This document shows, in pieces, positions 1 through 11,837 of a stretch of DNA of 64,000 bases. Each line of letters starts with the position of its first letter. The first letter of the stretch is position 1. Source of the stretch: Adenophora triphylla var. japonica (lineage: Eukaryota > Streptophyta > Magnoliopsida > Asterales > Campanulaceae); the NCBI GenBank assembly GCA_022495995.1, contig JAFEMH010000527.1:372001-436000 (forward strand), read 5' to 3'. Position numbers and translations under genes: made by a program. The notes below the pieces were generated by a model that saw only the letters and a program-made list of their open reading frames with translations, made no database searches and was not told the origin of the DNA.

Positions 1-760
1 ATTTAATTTTATTTTTTTATATTTTTTATTGACTAGAAAATAATATTTTAGGCTTTGTTAATTAGTGATTTTTTTTTATAAAAAGTTATAGAAAAAATAT
101 AGAAAAAAACTAAACAATTGAAAGTATATAGATGAAAAGTCAAAAGAGGGACGGACTACCCTATATTTATTTTTTATTTTTTAAAAAAAAATTATTGACT
201 AGAAAATAATATTTTAGCATTTGTTAATTAGTAATTTTTTTTACAAAAAGGTTTATACAAAAAGATACAAAAAAACTAAACAAATGAAAGTATATAGAAG
301 AAAAGTCTAAAGAGGGACGAACTATCCTATATTTATTTATTTTTAATTTTTTAAAATTTTTTATTGATTAGGAAATAATATTTTAGACTTTTTTAATTAG
401 TGGTTTTTTTTTTACAAAAAGGTATATAAAAAAAGATAGAAAAAAACTAAACAAATGAAAGTATATAGAAGAAAAGTCAAAAGAGGGACGGACTACCCTA
501 TATTTATTTTTTATTTATTTTTTAAGATTTTTATTGACTATAAAATAATATTTTAGAATTTGTTAATTAGTGATTTTTTTTTATAAAAAGTTATATATAA
601 AAAGATAGAAAAAACTAAACAAACGAAAGTATATAGAAGAAAAGTCAAAAGAGGGACGGACTACCCTATATTTATATTTTAATTTTTTATTGAATAGGAA
701 ATAATATTTTAGACTTTTTTAATTAGTGATTTTTTTATAAAAAGTTATAAAAAAATATAG
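1..760. repeat. ~168-bp AT-rich tandem repeat, at least 4 copies
   Basis: A block containing GAGGGACGGACTACCCTATA recurs at about 145, 312, 483 and 651, giving spacings of 167-171 bp. Between these anchors the sequence is poly-A/T with a conserved AAACTAAACAAATGAAAGTA stretch. The array continues off the left edge. Reverse-complement copies of the same unit lie at 49560-49880 next to another CACTA end, so the array is probably an internal part of that transposon family. Confidence 0.85.
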
Positions 761-949
761 GGTTTATGATTTATGGGTTTTAGGGTAAATGATATACTTT
801 ATTTATTTATTTTTTTGGATTAAGAAAATTATTTGAGATGTTGGTCCGTCGTGAATTTTTTATACAAAGTTATATAAAATTTTTTTTTAAAGAAATGAAA
901 ATATACAATTCATAAACCCTAAAATTGAGAAAATAAAAATAAATCTATT

Positions 950-1480
950 TTAGATACATATATTGAATATGTCTCTAAATTAGAGAGATTTTGAACATGT
1001 AGCTAACTTAGAGACAGATACTAAATCCGTCTCTAAATTTTAGAGACATATGTTGAAATTGTCACTAAATTAGAGACGAATTTAAAAATATGTCTCTAAA
1101 TTAGAAATGTATTAAAATATGTCTCTAATTCAGAGACAGATTCAACATCTGTCTCTAAATTTTAGAGACAAATGTTGAATCTGTCACTAAATTAGAGACG
1201 GATTCAAAAATCTGTCTCTAAATTAGAGACGAATTAAAATATGTCTCTAATTCAGAGATATATTAAACATCTGTTTCTAAAGTTTAGAGACAGATTTAGT
1301 ATTTGTCTCTAATTTAGAGAGAGATACAAAACCCGTATCTGAATTAGAGACAGATTCTGAATCTGTCTCTAAATTAGAGACAGATTCAGAATCCGTCTCT
1401 AATTTTTGAGTCCGTCTCTAATCTGTCTCCAAATTAGCTACAGACTCCATTTGTCTCTAATTTTCGTCTCTATTTTCGAT
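950..1480. repeat. CACTA subterminal palindromic repeat array
   Basis: About fifteen degenerate copies of GTCTCTAAATTAGAGAC are separated by 10-20 bp of TTGAATCTG-type spacer. Each unit is close to self-complementary. Their position immediately inside the CACTA terminus suggests transposase-binding sites. The same motif fills 49880-50490 and occurs in the MITE at 19567-19985. Confidence 0.8.
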
Positions 1481-2042
1481 TTTCCTTATAGTGTATAAAA
1501 GATATTTAACTCCCAAGGACATAGTTGAAGGCTCCTCAAATTTGAATCTTGCATTTGTTGCACAAATATTCCATCAGAGGCCAGAGATGAACATTTCGTT
1601 ATCATTTGATTGAATGAAGCACAATTTAGAAACATGTTTATTTGATGCAATGAGAGTGTCTTCTCGTGTTTTATTTCCTCTACTGGTTATGGCTTCTGTT
1701 GTTATCTTTGGATTAGAGCTTGAACATGCCTAATGGCATGTGGGTTGACAATCTAGGTGGATTGAAAACACGAGGTGGGATGATCCAACTTTGGAGAGAC
1801 CGGCGATTAGGTGATTACCTTCATCCGTCCTTAGTGTGGGTCCCGAGTTTTATCAAAGGTATGTAGTGCAATGACAGTTATATTATGATGTACACGTGTG
1901 TGAGAGTCAATTCTAGGTGATAGAGTAAAATAGAAAGTTTTTTTTTGAAAACTAAAAGAAAAATAGATAATAGTGGCACAAAGTGGTTACCTACGTTTCT
2001 CCCAAATTAGGAAGACTCAGGCCGTCATAGTTCCACGAAAAG

Positions 2043-2045
<3 letters not shown>

Positions 2046-2088
<43 letters not shown>
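2046..2088. repeat. (GA)n microsatellite
   Basis: Uninterrupted GA dinucleotides lie in the Tat leader. A shorter CT tract occupies the equivalent position at 55230 in the related element, so the microsatellite belongs to the retrotransposon leader. Confidence 0.9.
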
Positions 2089-2091
<3 letters not shown>

Positions 2092-2238
2092 AAATTAATT
2101 AATTACAAAGCCCGAGTCAACCGATGACCGAAAAAAATTAAAATAATCCAATCTTACGCAAGTATATAGTTCATGTACAAATTAATTTTTTTTTGATAAT
2201 ACTCAATTGTGCGCAAGGCTAACCCTCTTAATTAATTG

Positions 2239-2258
2239 TCTCCAGCGGAGTCGCCAAA
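2239..2258 (-). promoter_or_regulatory. Tat primer-binding site
   Basis: Directly inside the LTR end, the minus strand reads TTGGCGACTCCGCTGGAGAC. This is the characteristic TGGCGACTCYRCTGG primer-binding site of Tat/Ogre-like gypsy elements and is expected to pair with a host tRNA 3' end. A closely matching site lies at 40003-40022 and a weaker one at 54960. Confidence 0.75.
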
Positions 2259-2259
2259 C

Positions 2260-3359
2260 TGTAGCGATGTCTTTTTTAATGAACACAAAGTCGCCACTTA
2301 TTATTTATTTAGGAAAACAATAAGAAAAATCTTTTTGATAATTTAAAAGAGATTGAAAGGTTCGGGGGTTAATTTATGGAATTGAAAGGTCGAGGAGCAC
2401 CTATTCCAGCCAATCCGAAGATTGATCTTCCCAATTGAGTATTATCAATCAAAACAATATAATAATTAAATAAGAACAAGAAAACCCTAATTAATTTCTT
2501 AATTAGGAATATCGGGTTGTATGCTTCGAAATCACCTCCATGAATTGAAGGGACTCTAGGCTAACCCTTTTGAAGGGGTTACACTACTCTAAAAGTAATT
2601 AGAGGGATTAAGAAGAAGAATATGAAAGTATAGGAGTTTACCTTGTGTTTTTGAGTGATTTTAATGAATAACCTCGACAGAGGTTCGAGATCTTCATGGT
2701 AAGATGATGAAAAACGAATTTTAGGGAGTATTTGGTTTAGAACGTGGTTCTTGGTTGTCCTCCTCCTCTCCTCGGTCGAGAAATGATTTGGACAGAGTTC
2801 TGCCTTGATTCTAGGCTTGAATCTTGGCATTCATCGATCAACAAGGTTGATGGATGAATTTGAGTGTTTGTTTAGAGTGCTTTGAAGGAGTCTTTCAAGG
2901 AGAGAAACCAGCAAATTGTGTGCGTTGTGTCTTTCGACTGTCCTCCGAAATACTGAAAGGCATCTAGTATTTATAGGGGATGATTTACTTGGTCACCAAG
3001 ATTAGGAGACTCAAGTGGACTAGCATTCCTCCTAGGTTCGAGAACTCTACGATCAGTAGAGACCCATATTGGATAAGAGTTTATCAAGAAAAGATGTTGA
3101 AATCGACAAGGAAAGTGAATCTGCACATTCTGCAGATGGGTTGTATCGCACGAGAAACGTATGTCCCGTGCGGGACAACTAGTCATTTGACCATTCTGTC
3201 CTCTTCAGTTATTCCGTTAGTCAGTTAGGCCCAAAACTAACAAGGTTAGTTAGAAACTTAACGAAACATGACGAAACTAATATGCTTTCATCAAAACACA
3301 AAATAGAGACAAAGAATAGTGTAATCATGTAAATATAGGTTCAGAATGGGGTGTCTACA
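2260..3359 (-). repeat. Tat LTR (minus orientation)
   Basis: An 1100-bp LTR bounded by TG...CA (TGTAG...CTACA on the minus strand). It is homologous to LTRs at 29358, 45600, 53976 and 59767. It contains the CpG-rich paired dyad at 3141-3180 that recurs across this family. Confidence 0.85.
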
Positions 3360-4024
3360 ACAATAAGAGCCCTAACTACTGTTGAAACCTTGGTGTTTAA
3401 TTTGAGAATTTTGGATCCTGTGTAATAGGTGTGTTTGGATTTTCAATTTTCAGAAGGATTTTACTTTGATAACGAGGTGGGGCTGATGTATTTCTCTTAT
3501 CAACAATTGAACTCAAATTCATAGTTTTGTTGAGTATGTGTGTGTGGGTAGATGTGTGTAATTAGAGAGAGAAAGAGAGAACAATGTGTGAATGGGATTG
3601 AAGAAGAAAGGGAGACTGAGGTTGAAGATGAAAAATGTGTGTTTCCTTGTCATTAAAAAAATAATCATGTGTATTGCCTATTTAACTGAAAAAAATGAAT
3701 ACCCTTAGGGAGAGGTACGTACCTTAGATGCAAGTCAAAAATATTTCAGTCTATTATATGCAACAAAAACTAATTTACATATCAAATCCAAAGTTATTTT
3801 ATAGTTTGAATACATTTTTTTTTTGCATTTTTTGCATTTTTGCCTAGTTACTATATAAGTTAATTATTATTATTAGTTAATAATAACAGTTACAACATAT
3901 AGAGTAACTATTAAACTTAATATTTAAAAAAGATATACTATTATAATACAATATAATTAAAAATATTAGTTTTTTAATAAATTATAATATCTTATTTAAT
4001 ACTTTCTCATGTTATTAGTTACAA
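3360..4024. other. No recognisable feature
   Basis: AT-rich intergenic DNA with a short GA-rich patch near 3565-3600. I see no coding or transposon signature. It ends at the Helitron 3' terminus. Confidence 0.5.
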
Positions 4025-4056
4025 CTAGTGATACACCCGTGCGTTAAACGCACTAG
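4025..4056 (-). other. Helitron 3' terminal hairpin and CTAG
   Basis: On the minus strand a GTGCGTT/AACGCAC inverted repeat (4039-4053) precedes GGGTGTATCA and then CTAG. This matches the hairpin-plus-CTRR terminus needed for rolling-circle termination in Helitrons. Confidence 0.65.
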
Positions 4057-4815
4057 CAAAAAACTATTCCAAAAAAAGTTAAACTTTTCAATAACGTCAT
4101 CATTACTTGATTGTCTCAGTGATTCATTTATAGTTTAGTCATTCACTTGATAAAATTCAACGCTTTCACAGATTGTTTCTTATAATCAACGACTTTTTGC
4201 CCGTAGGAAGGAAACGACAATTCTGATCAACTTGCTATAGGCGGGAAATTAGTAGGTACCGTTTGCATGTAATGGAAAGAGAGGCCAGTACCTTGAATAC
4301 GTGAAAAGCAGAGATCTGAATGTTTTTTTTTGGAATCCTGCTAAGAACAATCATGAAACAAAAGGGTAAGAGAGTAGAGGTATGAACTTACCTTCCACAC
4401 ACCTCGAAAAGAAGGGGAAGAGGGAAGTGAGAGAATGAGGCATCAGAGGTTAGTAAATTGATCAAATGTGTGTTATAGATTGTAAAGAAAATTAGCCCTT
4501 ATGAATGATATAGTGACCAGTTACATAATCATATTTTCAAAGAGATACTTCTGTTAGAACCCACTTCTAAATGCAAACATTTTTAACTAAGAACTCGGAT
4601 GATACATAATATATCTGGCTTCTTTTAACATTTCAATTTTAAATGAGAAGCCAAATATTTACACAACAATTCTCCATGTACAATAACTAAGAACTCCAAA
4701 TAGAATGACAACTAAAATAAAATAAAATGTTGTGCATTATCCCATAGCTGCAGTTATTATTGTAGTGTACACTGACAACTTCAGTTATTCAACTTATTCT
4801 GATAGCAGGAATTCA

Positions 4816-7413
4816 TTATCGTATTTTGTCAGTGGCAAGCACTTTTTCAGAGATTCGCTCAAAACTTTCGTGGATACTTATGAGCAGCCTGTAGGCCTGT
4901 TGCCCCACTGGTCTTTCTTCGCTTCTCTGCATATCAAGTAGACATCAAAAAAGGGTAGACATCAATAAGTGTTCTCACTTACTCTTGAAAGTAGCAGTGA
5001 ACGTAAGTAACTTGTGTAAAATTTAAGAATAGATTTCAAAACGGTTCGAAGCACTAAGCGTGTAAAGTTATGTACCTAGAGATCGCTTCATCTGCTACGC
5101 ACAAGTTCGATGAAGGCGTTCTTGAATGGAATTGCACTCTAACTAAAGCTCCCTGGTTTCTTTTAAGATTCTCTCTATGTCAATATCATATCTCCGGCTG
5201 TTCTTAGTGATCTCTTTTATTTTATCAATGTAGGATTTTCGGGATGCCAGTTTGGGCTGCTTCTCATGTTCTCTAGAAAGTTTAGAGAGTTGCTCATCCT
5301 GCTGAATGAAACAGAGTTTAAGAACAGGAATTCTAAAAGTTGGCTATCAAAAGTTGGGAACTTATGCTAGTTATTCTATAGATGCAGTCTGCCAAAATGC
5401 AGTTTATTTCCAGTTATGTAAAATTAAGGCTTAATATGCTTAGACAACATCTTTAGGATAATAACCCCCCCCCCCACACACACACACACCCTACCACCAC
5501 CACCACACACACGAATAGTTTTTTGGTTTGTTCCAAAAGAAGTTCCATTTCTAAATAAAGATACGAGTTTAGTTCAATTTCAAAAAAGGTACAAGCAAGT
5601 AAAGCTCCATTCTAAAAATGTTTATCTGGTCAAATGACTATATTTTGGGAAGGAGAAATTATCTTTTTATTTCTGGACTGTAACACCACTTCTTTCATCC
5701 ATTGAGTTAAATAAAAAGTTTTAAGGTTTTGGAAGCTTTTCTAGCTGAGATTTGTCCATCAAGTAAGCATAAGCTTTGATGCATTTCTCTCGCATGAATC
5801 ACTTTATAACAGTTGAAGAGCGGTTTGATAAAGTTAATTATTAACACGTGCACAATGAACAACAAATAAGGAAAGAATTCCATTGCAATGTTGTGCATAA
5901 AAATTTTGCCATTGGTAGTCAGTAGAATATACTTCGTACCTCTTTTTGGTCTCAGAAAAGATGGACTGCATTTCCAGCTCAATATCTTTCAACGTTTGAA
6001 GTTTTTCTTGAGCCTCTGGTTTTGATGCACTGAGAGACTCCTCCCAATCTCTTTTTTCCTCTTCTAGAGATTTTAAGCAAGCATCCCTGACATAGATATG
6101 AGGTGAAATCAATACTTGATTACATGCAGGAAAAAGAAAGGTTCTCCAAAATAACCTTGCATACTGCAAAATAATAGACTACAGAAAAAGAACCACAGAG
6201 AAGTGACTTTTACAAATACCTTTTTGAATCCAGTTCCACAAGATTACGCCTTGCATCATCTACTTGATAGTTGAGTTCGGTAATGTACACATCAATTGAC
6301 TTTTCCTCATCAGATGCCATTTGTACTGCTGCTTTCAACAACTCTTGCTCCTCTTCCAGATACTGGAATTCTGAAGCCTTTGCAGCGACCTCCTCCTTTT
6401 CCTGGCTTCGTAACGTATCAATATCATAACTTGTCTGTAAACAATCAAAATTGAGCAAATAACCAGATGTAATCAGAAAAAGAGTTGATGGCTACTTCCT
6501 AAGCTTTTCAATCCATATAGTAATAAACATCATTAAAAGATTGCAAATTTTAGTGAACTTACCTTGGATAAGTTCACAGACAATATTATCTTCCTTCTGA
6601 ACTACCGTTTCTTCGTTTTTCGAAGTACTATTTCTAGACTCTGCCATTTCAGTCGTCAATCTCATATCTTCCAATTTAGTAACCACATCTTCATCATATA
6701 TACTTTCATCACCAACACTTAGTCAAATCGCTCTGAGAACTTCTAAAATTCTCTTTTGCTGCAGCAGACTCCGAAAGCCTCTCAACCATAAACCGGACCA
6801 GCTTATACATGTCCTCTTCAGATGGATAAAGGAACTGCTGTAAGTAACACATACATTTGGATTCTAAGGATAATTTGACAACAATATTTTTTTGATAAGA
6901 AATTTGACAACAATATAAGCACATGTAACAATAAACAGTATGTTAAATATTACTGTAAATCACTATGCTACTAATTCCACAACAATGTTAGCACTCGTAA
7001 AAAATGAAACTTCAATCGATAAAATTAGAGAAAATAACGCATACTTAAGTCAAAAATCAAAGTCTAAATTCACTACAGAATTCAATAGATACATTAAATT
7101 GTACAATTTTGGCGTTTTGCAGTTAAATCAAGCTCATAAAGGTTTAATAGAGTACCTTATGGAAGCTAATGTCGCCAATATAACCAAGGTCTTTGAAAGC
7201 CGAGGCAACGTCCGTACATGTCTTGAATCGGTCGGCCATTGATTCCGATAGAGCCATGGGAAATGCCAACGTGTTTAGGATGATTCGTAGAGAATGTGAA
7301 CAGATCGAGATTAAAGTTTCCGGAGTTAGGTCTTGGAAGGAAGAAACGTCGGCTGAAATTGGGTCTCCCGAGCTTGCCAGTGAATTCAGTAATATTTCTT
7401 GGGATTCTTCCAT
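4816..7413 (-). pseudogene. CCDC22-like (CCC/Commander complex) pseudogene, 6 exons
   Basis: Minus-strand exons with GT-AG borders are at 7413-7156, 6834-6563, 6434-6220, 6086-5940, 5301-5076 and 4926-4816. The N-terminus (MEESQEILLNSLASSG) and the junction FHK/FLYPSEEDMYKLVRF match the CCDC22 N-terminal (NN-CH-like) domain. Later exons are charged coiled coil, including SYIDKIKEITKNSR, and a C-terminal AYRLLISIHESFE block. CCDC22 family proteins form the coiled-coil CCC complex that works with Commander/WASH in endosomal recycling. The copy is broken: exon 2 changes frame near 6715-6725; exon 5 has a stop (TAG on the minus strand at 5143-5145) in place of a conserved Gln and then a 1-nt shift; exon 6 has another 1-nt shift between KKD and VGQQ. 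Introns are retained, so it is not a processed copy. A (C)n(CA)n tract lies in intron 4 near 5465. Confidence 0.8.
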
Positions 7414-7523
7414 AGTTTGTGTGGTTAAAATAGTCGATCTTTGTTGTGTAGTCCACCGGATTCTTCTGTAGTTCTCCTCACTGTCCACAACAAATAGCTT
7501 TATAAATGTGGTATTGATTCATA

Positions 7524-8405
7524 ATTGCTGCTTTTGGGTAGTTCTAGGGTTCATAGTGTGTTGTGTGTCTATGGACAACAGGGAGAGACAGATTGAGAAG
7601 GCTCCGGATCGGAAAGGGGGCCTAGTGGATTAAGTGGGGGAAGGAGGATCGGAGTGGCTGTCGACGGAATTATAGTTAGAAATCTGGCTTTGAGAGTGAC
7701 GCTCGGAGAGGAGTAGAGAGAAATAGCCCGGAGAGAGTAGAGAGATCGAGAAGAGAGAGTGTATACGAAATATTAAACAATACAGCGTATTTTGTACGCT
7801 ATGGATTGTTTTCAGTTTATATTATTGTCTGTTATCAGGGGTATATGAGTGGGTATATCAGTAATTGGTATTAGAGAGAATGGATCTAGTCTTTATTCGA
7901 TCCAGATGCTTGTTTGAGCCGGAAAATGTGGGTGTGCTGAAGTGCTTTGCACTTCAGCCTTTATTTAGTTATAGATTGCTGCTTTTGGGTAGTTCTAGGG
8001 TTCATTGTGTGATGTGTGTCTATGGACAACAGGGAGAGACAGATTGAGAAGGCTCCAGATCGGAAAAGGGGCCTAGTGGATTATGTGGGGGAAGGAGGAT
8101 CGGAGTGGCTGTCGACGGGATTGGAGTTAGAAATCTGGCTTTGAGAATGACGCTCGGAGAGGAGTAGAGAGAAATCGCCTGGAGAGAGTAGAGAGATCGA
8201 GAAGAGAGAGTGTATACGGAATATTAAACGATGCAGTGTATTTTGTACGCTATGGATTGTTTTCGGTTTATATTATTGTCTGTTATCAGGGGTATATGAG
8301 TGGGTATATCAGTAATTGGTATTAGAGAGAATGAATCTAGTCTTTATTCAATCCAGATACTTGTTTGAGCGGGAAAATGTGGTTCAGCCTTTATTTAGTT
8401 ATAGA
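7524..8405. repeat. 452-bp direct tandem duplication, two copies
   Basis: Copy A (about 7524-7975) and copy B (about 7976-8405) are near-identical, sharing TGCTTTTGGGTAGTTCTAGG and the long GA-rich block. Copy B lacks about 22 bp (GTGCTGAAGTGC region). The repeat covers the 5' flank of the CCDC22-like gene and the putative Helitron 5' end, so each copy ends in the same TCTATAACTAAATAAAGG terminus (minus strand). Confidence 0.9.
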
Positions 8406-9330
8406 TACAGGGTAACCATTAATTTTTAATTTAAAGTTACAATATATGGTAAATATTAGAGGAAATTAGTACTATATAAGATTACTATTAGTAGCTAACT
8501 TTCAATTTTTAAGATGACGGTTATTATATTAGTTAATCATGAATAGAAAAATTACTCTTTCAATACATAATAAAAATATTATTCTACTATTACATTAGAT
8601 GTACGTTAATAATATTTACTAATTCATAATGTGTGTATATATTATAAAATCATTAATTGTTAAAGATAGTAGTTAATATTATTATTTCGATCATCTATAA
8701 TATTAGAAGTTAACTTCTGATAATAATAATTCCTGTTAGTATTCAAGTTTCAATTATCATAATAAATACAAACGATGTATGACAAGAGTTAAGAAAAATT
8801 GAACATAATTCTACAGAATTTATAAGTGTAAACGATTTGAATCAATTAAAATATATTTATATTACCAAAACAATGATATGATATACTTTATCAAATAAGA
8901 AAATGTCACCGCATCATTTTTTTTTAAAAAAATATTCAGCTATTTACAAAAATGTCACCTCAAGTTTTTAAAAAAGTTTCAGTCAATTACGAAAATACCA
9001 TCGCACATTTTCAAAAACTAGTTTTTTCAAATTGTTTGAAAATATTGATTTTTCCCAAGATTTTGACTTTAGGAAATCATTTGAACTCAAATATTGCCTT
9101 ATAATCAAGGATCTTTAGCGCACATTTTTCACGAATTATTTATTAGTCAACTAATTTTCTTAAGTTGCATACTTGGTCACCATGATACCTTGATAAGATA
9201 AGAATAACTAGGAAAATCCAAACTCAAAGGTTCTTATCCTATTTTCCATGTTTTCCCAATATACTGTATACCATTATTTCTCGTAAAGATTAAAAAAGAA
9301 TTACTTGAAGTAGTTGTTGCAGATGGGATC
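8406..9330. other. AT-rich spacer, no recognisable feature
   Basis: Very AT-rich, with no sustained reading frame and no transposon ends that I can recognise. Confidence 0.5.
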
Positions 9331-9760
9331 CAAGTCAGCATGGCCAATGGTATAAGACTGTGGAAACCCACCAACTAGTTTTGGATATGTATGCGGATAT
9401 TCTAACAAAGAAATCATCAACAAGGAGTATAATAATTGAAAGGGTATAATTTAAGTCGAGTTAGTAGTGATGGGTTCGAGATGCCTTTAATTGGGAACGT
9501 TTAATTTGAAAGATGTACAAGCGACGAAAAAGACTTGAACATCTAGTAAGATGGCACGACTGTGTAGCATTGGCTAGCACGGCTGTGTAAAGCGTGTGAC
9601 AAAAGGAACAACTCTCTTGAAATTGGACTTTTGGTTAAACACGATCGTGATGCAACATATGTACAACCGTGCATAAAAAAATTTGGGCAATATTTGAAGT
9701 TAAATGCAAGAGTGTGCCACAATACATGTGCCATTGTGCACGCCAAATTCACGCTGGGCC
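9331..9760 (+). mobile_element. Possible decayed copia 3' end with dyad-rich LTR remnant
   Basis: Near 9395-9415 a frame reads YADILTKK, resembling the ADxLTK motif that closes copia RNase H. It is followed at 9545-9760 by sequence with several CACGGCTGTG/CACGATCGTG-type near-palindromes like those in other LTRs here. Frames are broken and LTR ends are not identifiable, so this is tentative. Confidence 0.25.
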
Positions 9761-9947
9761 TGGGACGATTAGCTGTTAGAGTTTAGAAAAATCATACAGG
9801 CAGGGATTAGGGACTTTAAATACACCCATATCCTCTAGAGTTGTGTAGTAATTTTATTAGTTAATTGTGCCAGTCCATATTGCTAATCTACTCTCTCCAG
9901 GGTGCACATTTGTTATTAGTTTTAATGATCTAAATATTGTGTACATA

Positions 9948-9983
<36 letters not shown>

Positions 9984-10703
9984 AACAAAAAATCGTGTAA
10001 ATAGTTGAGATATATAACATGTATCTTAGATCCGCTCATAGTAATAATAAATGTTCTCATCTATTCGTGGATGTAGACAAGTTAGTGAATCACATAAATC
10101 TATGTGTTACTTATGTGATTGTGTTCTTTATTTTACATTATATTCTCTCGCATGCTTCTGACAAGTCAATTCTTTACATATATTTACTTATATTCATGAT
10201 TTACCAAAATAAATCTTAGATGCAGCATTAAAATTTATTATTAATAGCAACTTTTATAATTTAAGGAGAATGATTAAAATTTAATAAATTTTATGATCAA
10301 ATTATATTAAAAATAATCAAAATTTAACTAAGTTAATTGATGTTTCATTCATTTTGATTAAAATTTGATAAACTATTATAAGTATTTAATTACAATTTTT
10401 CTAAAATAATTCAATTGAGTAGTTTATTTTAAAAAAATGGACTTTTGTTCGATTCAACAGTTTGGCCTAAATTATATATTTCATAAATTTGATGACTTAA
10501 TTCAATATTTCTTCACAGTTGAAGTAATATATCCATACGTACCATTTATTTTACGGCAGATAGAACTATCAATCAATGGTTTCATAAGACAATTTATTTG
10601 TTCAATCTTTGGTTTGCAACTGTTGTACTTGAAAACAAAACAAATTATTTAATTTGAAGTTAAAATCTAAACCCAACCACTTAATCCCTTAATTATTCCA
10701 TAA
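9761..10703. other. AT-rich spacer with poly(T) tract
   Basis: Contains a roughly 28-bp poly(T) run near 9949-9976 followed by A-runs; otherwise there are no recognisable features. Short ORFs here have no domain signature. Confidence 0.5.
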
Positions 10704-10929
10704 CTAGTAAAAGCCCGTGTCCGAGGACACGGGAAAATTTTTTTAAAAAAAAAAAAAAACGTCCGTGTCCGAGGACACGGGAAATTTTTTTTAAAAAAAA
10801 AAAATTAATTTTTTTTTAAAGAGAGGGCAAAATGGGAAAGAAATAAAAAAATGGGGGCAAAATGGTGAAATGAACACTTGGAACAGTTCATTGAACAGTG
10901 CCAAGACCGTCCTTCCTTATACTTATAGA
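10704..10929 (-). mobile_element. 226-bp mini-Helitron with duplicated terminal hairpin
   Basis: On the minus strand it starts TCTATAAGTATAAGGAAGG at 10929 after a host A and ends in hairpin CCCGTGTCCTCGGACACGGG then CTAG (10704-10707) before a host T. The hairpin is present twice in tandem (about 10713-10733 and 10762-10782), each followed by an A/T run. There is no coding capacity. The 5' end resembles the larger Helitron end at 8405. Confidence 0.65.
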
Positions 10930-11720
10930 TACGCACCCTACCATTCGCGGAAATCGGACCAAGTAATCAACAACAACTTGGATTCAAGAAAGTGACGAAC
11001 TGCACAGTAGTTACATTATTCAACGATTCAGATTTAATTTTTAATAAATAAATAAATAATCTCTATTGAGATAATATTATAAATGATCAAATTGTCAGGA
11101 TTCTAATAAAATAAGACTGCTATATAGTCCGTCAAATTCGAAAACTACATTCATCCAAATTGTTGGGCTTTATGTGGTGGTATCTACCTATGCCTTTCAT
11201 CAATCACTCTTCTTTTCATGGGGCCCACTATCACCTACTTGTAATTTATTAATTCAATTTTCACGTTTTGTTTGTTTCCCTAAATCAATAATTTTTGAGA
11301 CAGACATTCCATTAGTTTATGCGAATACTTTTGTGTTATTTTAAAAGAACATCCGAATATGCGGAATAAAGTGATACTTTGTGTTAATTTGGAAAAGAGT
11401 TGGTTTTGGGAGAAACTAGTTTCTCCTAAATATTATAAAAAGTCATGTTTTATTTTAAAAATCGGTTTAATGATCAGTTCAAAAAGTCGAGTTAGTTTGA
11501 TTTAAAATTCATGAACCGATTTTTTTAAGTTAAATAAAAGACTTTTTTCCCCCAAAATTTTATGTTTGGAAAAAGGTCGAAAAAAAATTGATTAGAAATA
11601 ATACAATGATAGTTATGACGTTTAGAAACTACATAACATAATTGGTTTGATAATATAATGTAGATGTGTTATTAAATTATTTAAAAGTTCTTTCTTGAAA
11701 TATCTTTAAAATGACTTTTC

Positions 11721-11725
<5 letters not shown>
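10930..11725. other. AT-rich spacer, no recognisable feature
   Basis: No coding frame or transposon end recognised. It terminates at a GA microsatellite. Confidence 0.5.

Positions 11726-11809
<84 letters not shown>
11726..11809. repeat. (GA)n microsatellite, ~84 bp
   Basis: Uninterrupted GA dinucleotide run. Confidence 0.95.
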
Positions 11810-11812
<3 letters not shown>

Positions 11813-11837
11813 GTGGGACATCAAATTTGGGATTTTT

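Larger units (their letters stand above)
1..1493. mobile_element. Right end of a CACTA (En/Spm-type) element, partial
   Basis: The sequence ends in TTTCCTTATAGTG (1481-1493), the reverse complement of a CACTA-type terminus (CACTATAAGGAAA). It is preceded by about 530 bp of short palindromic subterminal repeats (TCTCTAAATTAGAGAC), as expected for CACTA transposase-binding arrays. The 168-bp tandem array and a short TTTAGGG-like stretch (about 763-790) lie further inside. The left terminus is outside the window and no transposase is seen. The same architecture recurs at 48352-50503. Confidence 0.65.
1725..3359 (-). mobile_element. Truncated Tat-lineage Ty3/gypsy element: LTR plus 5' leader
   Basis: Read on the minus strand, an LTR runs from 3359 (TGTAGACACCCC) to 2260 (ATCGCTACA). 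It is followed by a primer-binding site and about 500 bp of leader. LTR and leader match the element at 53976-55570, including a (GA)n/(CT)n tract and the block at 1740-1930. The body is lost to the left. About 230 bp between the CACTA end and the leader (1494-1724) show nothing recognisable. Confidence 0.8.
4025..8405 (-). mobile_element. Helitron (~4.4 kb) carrying a CCDC22-like gene copy
   Basis: Both ends fit plant Helitrons read on the minus strand. The 5' end starts TCTATAACTAAATAAAGG at 8405, preceded by a host A. The 3' end is a short GC-rich hairpin (4039-4053, GTGCGTT/AACGCAC) followed about 10 nt later by CTAG (4025-4028) and a host T. Insertion between A and T without target duplication is the Helitron rule. 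No RepHel transposase is present, so this is non-autonomous. The cargo is a six-exon CCDC22-like pseudogene in the same orientation. The 5' end is present twice, at 8405 and about 7975, because of a 452-bp tandem duplication. Weakest point: the 5' end rests on a short consensus. Confidence 0.6.

Noticed and set aside
7144..7488. CCDC22-like protein starting at the upstream ATG (MDSEENYRRIRW)
   Set aside because: The 25 extra residues do not resemble the family; MEESQEILLNSL at 7413 fits the usual start, so the upstream part is likely 5' UTR.
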